This document shows, in pieces, positions 61,212-64,000 of a stretch of 64,000 bases of DNA. A model generated the notes under the pieces. That model was not told where the DNA came from. It was given only the letters and a program-made list of their open reading frames with translations, and did not search any database. The stretch spans positions 188,862-252,861 of the forward strand of contig NZ_MLQR01000001.1 of the NCBI RefSeq assembly GCF_001866005.1. The letters are read 5' to 3'. Each line of letters begins with the position of its first letter. The first letter of the stretch is position 1. Origin of the DNA: Anaerobacillus alkalilacustris (GTDB lineage: Bacteria > Bacillota > Bacilli > Bacillales > Anaerobacillaceae). A program made the translations under genes and the position numbers.

Positions 61212-62570
61212 ATGAAAATAGAGCTTTGTCACTTTCGTGTTGGGGAAATCGATGGAGTTTCACTTGAGATGGAAAAATGGAAAGTGGTTTTAGAGATGTT
61301 AGGTCATGAAGTGATCTATATTGCTGGCAGTACTGGTAGTTGTCTAGCGTATATTATTGAAGAACTGAACTATCGACATCCAGTTAACCATAAATTCGTT
61401 TATAATGCGTATGAAAGGTTAGTTGATTATGAAAATGAAAACGCTCTTTTAGAGGAGATGATTGATTTTTCTACGATCATTGAGGAAAAGCTCGTTACCA
61501 TTATTGAAAACGAGCAAGTGGAGTTGTTAATTCCACATAATATCTTATCGTTAGGGTGGGGATTACCTGCTGGACGTGCTTTTACGAAGGCGATCAAAAG
61601 AACTAGAGTGAACGTTTTGGCACATCACCATGACTTTTATTGGGAACGAGATTTTTATATGAATCCGACTTGTGGTTTTGTTCATGATTGGCTAGGTCAA
61701 TTCTTTCCACCCCAATTACCGACCATTTATCATACCGTAAACAATAAACTAGCTGAAAAAAAGCTAAAGGAGCGGTATGGAATAGAAGCCACAGTCATTC
61801 CAAAAGTATTTGATTTTTATCAATCAAAATGGGAAGTAAACAATTACAATCGTGATATGAGGCAGCAGCTAGGAATGACTGAAAATGATTTAGTTTTTTT
61901 ACAAACGACAAGAATTATTGAACGTAAAGCAATCGAACTTGCCATTGATACGATTGCACATTTCCAAAACAACTACCTTACTTCGTTATTTGAAAGAGGA
62001 ATCTATAGAGGGAAATTTACCGAACAATCGAATGTTTATTTTGTGTTAGCTGGATTGCCGGAATCCTCAGCACATTATTTGGAACAGTTAAAGGATAAAG
62101 CTAGTGAGCTAGGTGTGAAGTTGATTGTTGCACATTCAAGAGTGAAATATACCCGCCAATATAGGAATGGTCTAAAAATTTATTCTTTGTGGGATGCTTA
62201 TTCGATTGCTGATTTTGTGATGTATCCAAGTATTCTTGAAGCGTGGGGAAACCAATTGATTGAGGCGATCTTTGCCAAAAAGCCAATGTTAATTTATGAA
62301 TATCCTACCTATTTATCTGATATTGCCGATAAAAACTTCTATTTTGTTTCCCTTGGCAAAGAACATACTGTAACAGAAGATGGTCTTGTTACGGTAGCGG
62401 AAGAAAAAATTGATGCTGCTGCAAAACAAATAGCTGAAATCATTTCCAGTCAACAAACCTATAAGCTTTATACGGAAGGAAATTTTCAAAAAGCCAAACG
62501 ACTGTATTCATATGACACGCTTGTCAACTTGCTAGAAAAGCTAGTAGCAAATATTGGAAAAAAACGTTGA
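61212..62570 (+). CDS. Family 4-like glycosyltransferase
   Basis: A 452-aa GT-B enzyme. The C-terminal E-x7-E-like site is SILEAWGNQLIEAIFAKKPM and a typical QTTRIIERKAIELAID follows the linker. HHHDFYWERDF and FVHDWLGQFFPP in the N-terminal domain resemble, by recollection, glucosyl-/mannosyl-glycerate type synthases. ATG at 61212 is five bases after AAGGTGG; an upstream in-frame GTG (61203) is part of that site. With the sugar phosphorylase next door it may form or rebuild a glycerate-linked glycoside. Confidence 0.7.
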   Translation: MKIELCHFRVGEIDGVSLEMEKWKVVLEMLGHEVIYIAGSTGSCLAYIIEELNYRHPVNHKFVYNAYERLVDYENENALLEEMIDFSTIIEEKLVTIIENEQVELLIPHNILSLGWGLPAGRAFTKAIKRTRVNVLAHHHDFYWERDFYMNPTCGFVHDWLGQFFPPQLPTIYHTVNNKLAEKKLKERYGIEATVIPKVFDFYQSKWEVNNYNRDMRQQLGMTENDLVFLQTTRIIERKAIELAIDTIAHFQNNYLTSLFERGIYRGKFTEQSNVYFVLAGLPESSAHYLEQLKDKASELGVKLIVAHSRVKYTRQYRNGLKIYSLWDAYSIADFVMYPSILEAWGNQLIEAIFAKKPMLIYEYPTYLSDIADKNFYFVSLGKEHTVTEDGLVTVAEEKIDAAAKQIAEIISSQQTYKLYTEGNFQKAKRLYSYDTLVNLLEKLVANIGKKR

Positions 62571-62607
62571 GTTAAACATGATATGGATAAGGTTTCTATA
62601 TTTTGTC

Positions 62608-62642
62608 ACTTCCTAGCGCATTTGATGTTAGGAAGTTTTTTG
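62608..62642 (+). terminator. Terminator after the glycosyltransferase
   Basis: ACTTCCTA ... TAGGAAGT followed by TTTTTTG. Hence the phosphorylase gene has its own promoter. Confidence 0.85.
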
Positions 62643-62760
62643 TACGATCAGAAGTATAAATTTTTTCGGATAATAAGCAAACTAAAGTTCACGCCCTAAA
62701 GAGTGTGCAACTTGCTCACTAGCCCAAAATTCACTATGCCAAAAGGTCTATAAGATAAGA

Positions 62761-62868
62761 ATGGGATCAGATTTACGTCGTTATTGTGCAACAGCACGTG
62801 GGTCGATTGCCTTGAAAGAACGCTTCAATGAACGTAGCTTAGTTGAACCATACATAGATACTACGTAA
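62761..62868 (+). pseudogene. Possible transposase remnant
   Basis: The frame MGSDLRRYCATARGSIALKE, RFNERSLVEPYIDTT ends in TAA. ARGSIALKERFNERS-x-VE resembles the KERxxxERTxVERVNA segment of DDE transposases. Only about 35 codons; a relic. Confidence 0.35.
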
Positions 62869-62897
62869 ATATCGTTAAGGATGCGATTTGTTGGTTA

Positions 62898-62913
62898 TTG
62901 TTATGTGTAACAA
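62898..62913. promoter_or_regulatory. Palindromic operator, copy 1
   Basis: TTGTTA-TGTG-TAACAA, perfect arms. Its partner lies 43 bp downstream, about four helical turns. Confidence 0.5.
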
Positions 62914-62940
62914 AAAAACAAGAAAAACATAGCTGTAATA

Positions 62941-62956
62941 TTGTTATACGTAACAT
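62941..62956. promoter_or_regulatory. Palindromic operator, copy 2
   Basis: TTGTTA-TACG-TAACAT, five-base perfect arms, same consensus as copy 1. Both precede the sugar phosphorylase gene; candidates for binding by the CdaR-like protein or another regulator outside the window. Confidence 0.5.
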
Positions 62957-62970
62957 TGTAAGCGTTTTTT
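62956..62970. promoter_or_regulatory. Candidate cre site (CcpA)
   Basis: TTGTAAGCGTTTTTT fits WTGNAANCGNWNNCW with one mismatch, directly abutting operator 2. Carbon catabolite control of a sugar phosphorylase would be logical. Confidence 0.45.
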
Positions 62971-63024
62971 CTATTTAGTAAGATTGAAATACAAGTTAAG
63001 CAACATTTAAAAGGAGGAGAAAGC

Positions 63025-64000
63025 ATGACAGCACAAAACATATCGATGATTAATGAAGAAGGTAAAAAAGCTCTCAAGAGTAAATTACAGTTTGTTTATG
63101 ATACAAAAACAGCTGACTATTTATTGAAGAGTATTATTAAGCTAATGAGTGATTATGAAAAACTTATTCCGACTCAAAACAAAAAGGAAGAGTTTGTTTC
63201 TGAAAAAGATACGATTTTAATTACATATGGGGATTCTATTAAAGAAGCAGGAAAGGCTCCATTACAAAGCTTACATGAGTTCTTAAATGAAAGCGTTAAA
63301 GATACTTTAACAGGAGTTCATATTTTACCGTTTTACCCGTATAGTTCTGATGATGGATTTTCAGTAAAAGATTATTTTGCCGTTAACCCTGAATTAGGGA
63401 ATTGGGAAGATATAGAAAAATTATCAAGTGACTATGAACTTATGTTTGATGGGGTAATCAATCACATTTCTGCAAAGAGTGAATGGTTCGAAGAATATTT
63501 AAAAGGGAATCCTAAGTATAAAAATTTCTTCGTTGAAGCAGATCCAAATGCTGACTACAGTAAGGTAACAAGACCAAGAGCGTTACCATTATTAACAAAG
63601 TTTGAAACATCTGAGGGAACAAAGTACATTTGGACTACTTTTAGTGATGATCAAATTGATTTAAATTATGAAAACCCTGAACTAGTATTGAAAATTGTTG
63701 AGTTACTACTTTTCTATATAAGTAAGGGTGCTAAACTTATTCGTTTAGATGCAATCGGATTTATGTGGAAAGAATTGGGTACAACGTGTATTCATTTGGA
63801 ACAAGTTCATAAGCTCATTCAAATTTTCAGAGATATTACAGATGCGATTGCTCCGGATACGATCCTAATTACTGAGACAAACGTACCACACAAAGATAAC
63901 ATAAGCTATTTTGGGAACGGATACAATGAGGCGCGTATGGTTTATCAATTTCCGTTACCACCATTAACACTAAATTCATTCCTTACTGGAAATGCAAATC
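63025..64000 (+). CDS. GH13_18 sugar phosphorylase (sucrose/glucosylglycerate phosphorylase), 5' part
   Basis: 325 codons to the window edge, incomplete. ATG preceded by AGGAGGAG. TIM-barrel motifs: GVHILPFYPYSSDDGFSV, DGVINHISAKSEWF (region I), LIRLDAIGFMWKELG with the nucleophile D (region II), and ILITETNVPH with the acid/base E (region III). Members phosphorolyse sucrose, sucrose 6-phosphate or glucosylglycerate. The neighbouring CdaR regulator and glycosyltransferase favour glucosylglycerate, which would yield glucose 1-phosphate and glycerate. Specificity cannot be read from the sequence alone. Confidence 0.82.
   Translation, partial: MTAQNISMINEEGKKALKSKLQFVYDTKTADYLLKSIIKLMSDYEKLIPTQNKKEEFVSEKDTILITYGDSIKEAGKAPLQSLHEFLNESVKDTLTGVHILPFYPYSSDDGFSVKDYFAVNPELGNWEDIEKLSSDYELMFDGVINHISAKSEWFEEYLKGNPKYKNFFVEADPNADYSKVTRPRALPLLTKFETSEGTKYIWTTFSDDQIDLNYENPELVLKIVELLLFYISKGAKLIRLDAIGFMWKELGTTCIHLEQVHKLIQIFRDITDAIAPDTILITETNVPHKDNISYFGNGYNEARMVYQFPLPPLTLNSFLTGNAN

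Overview
The window reads as the chromosome of a low-GC, endospore-forming Bacillaceae. The evidence is the complete S10-spc-alpha ribosomal cluster in Bacillus order, the ecfA1-ecfA2-ecfT-truA-rplM-rpsI block, and the sporulation and germination genes cwlD, gerD and pdaB. The family is well supported. A haloalkaliphilic genus such as Anaerobacillus is only an impression.

Layout. 1-1.0 kb: a 53-bp tandem repeat and a NERD-domain protein, where Bacillus normally carries fusA/tuf. 1.2-16.8 kb: S10-spc-alpha operons with two strong tandem promoters, including secY, adk, map, infA, rpoA and rplQ. 16.9-21.2 kb: ECF transporter module, truA, L13 leader, rplM, rpsI. 21.4-22.8 kb: an inserted divergent pair, a membrane 4Fe-4S protein and a Crp/Fnr regulator. 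23.0-28.5 kb: ybaJ-ybaK-cwlD-salA-gerD-pdaB, without kbaA. 28.5-29.3 kb: a full rrn promoter and leader region followed by only about 450 nt of 16S rRNA.

From the 16S breakpoint to about 59.7 kb the window is accessory and visibly eroded. It holds a resolvase scrap, a 5'-truncated ComP-like kinase with an intact ComA-like regulator, a yknWXYZ operon whose yknZ is broken by the right end of an IS200/IS605-family element (apparent omega-RNA scaffold), and an intact Wadjet system ordered jetD-jetA-jetB-jetC. These are followed by a TetR-regulated RND/MMPL operon, an Rpn-family nuclease with a possible internal start, nsrR-hmp with two NsrR boxes, a 265-nt scrap of 23S rRNA domain V, and several gene remnants. 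A family of roughly 110-350-bp intergenic repeats occurs four times here.

59.8-64.0 kb: CdaR-type regulator, family 4-like glycosyltransferase and the 5' part of a GH13_18 sugar phosphorylase preceded by twin palindromes and a cre-like site. CdaR regulators answer to glycerate-type signals, so a glucosylglycerate (or related compatible-solute) system is the best guess.

Wadjet is a known defence system. The less ordinary observations are the dismembered rRNA operon with intact promoters facing comPA, the stranded omega-RNA-like element in yknZ, the candidate RpnS internal start, the homopolymer-frameshifted secreted repeat protein, and the twin operators in front of the sugar phosphorylase gene.
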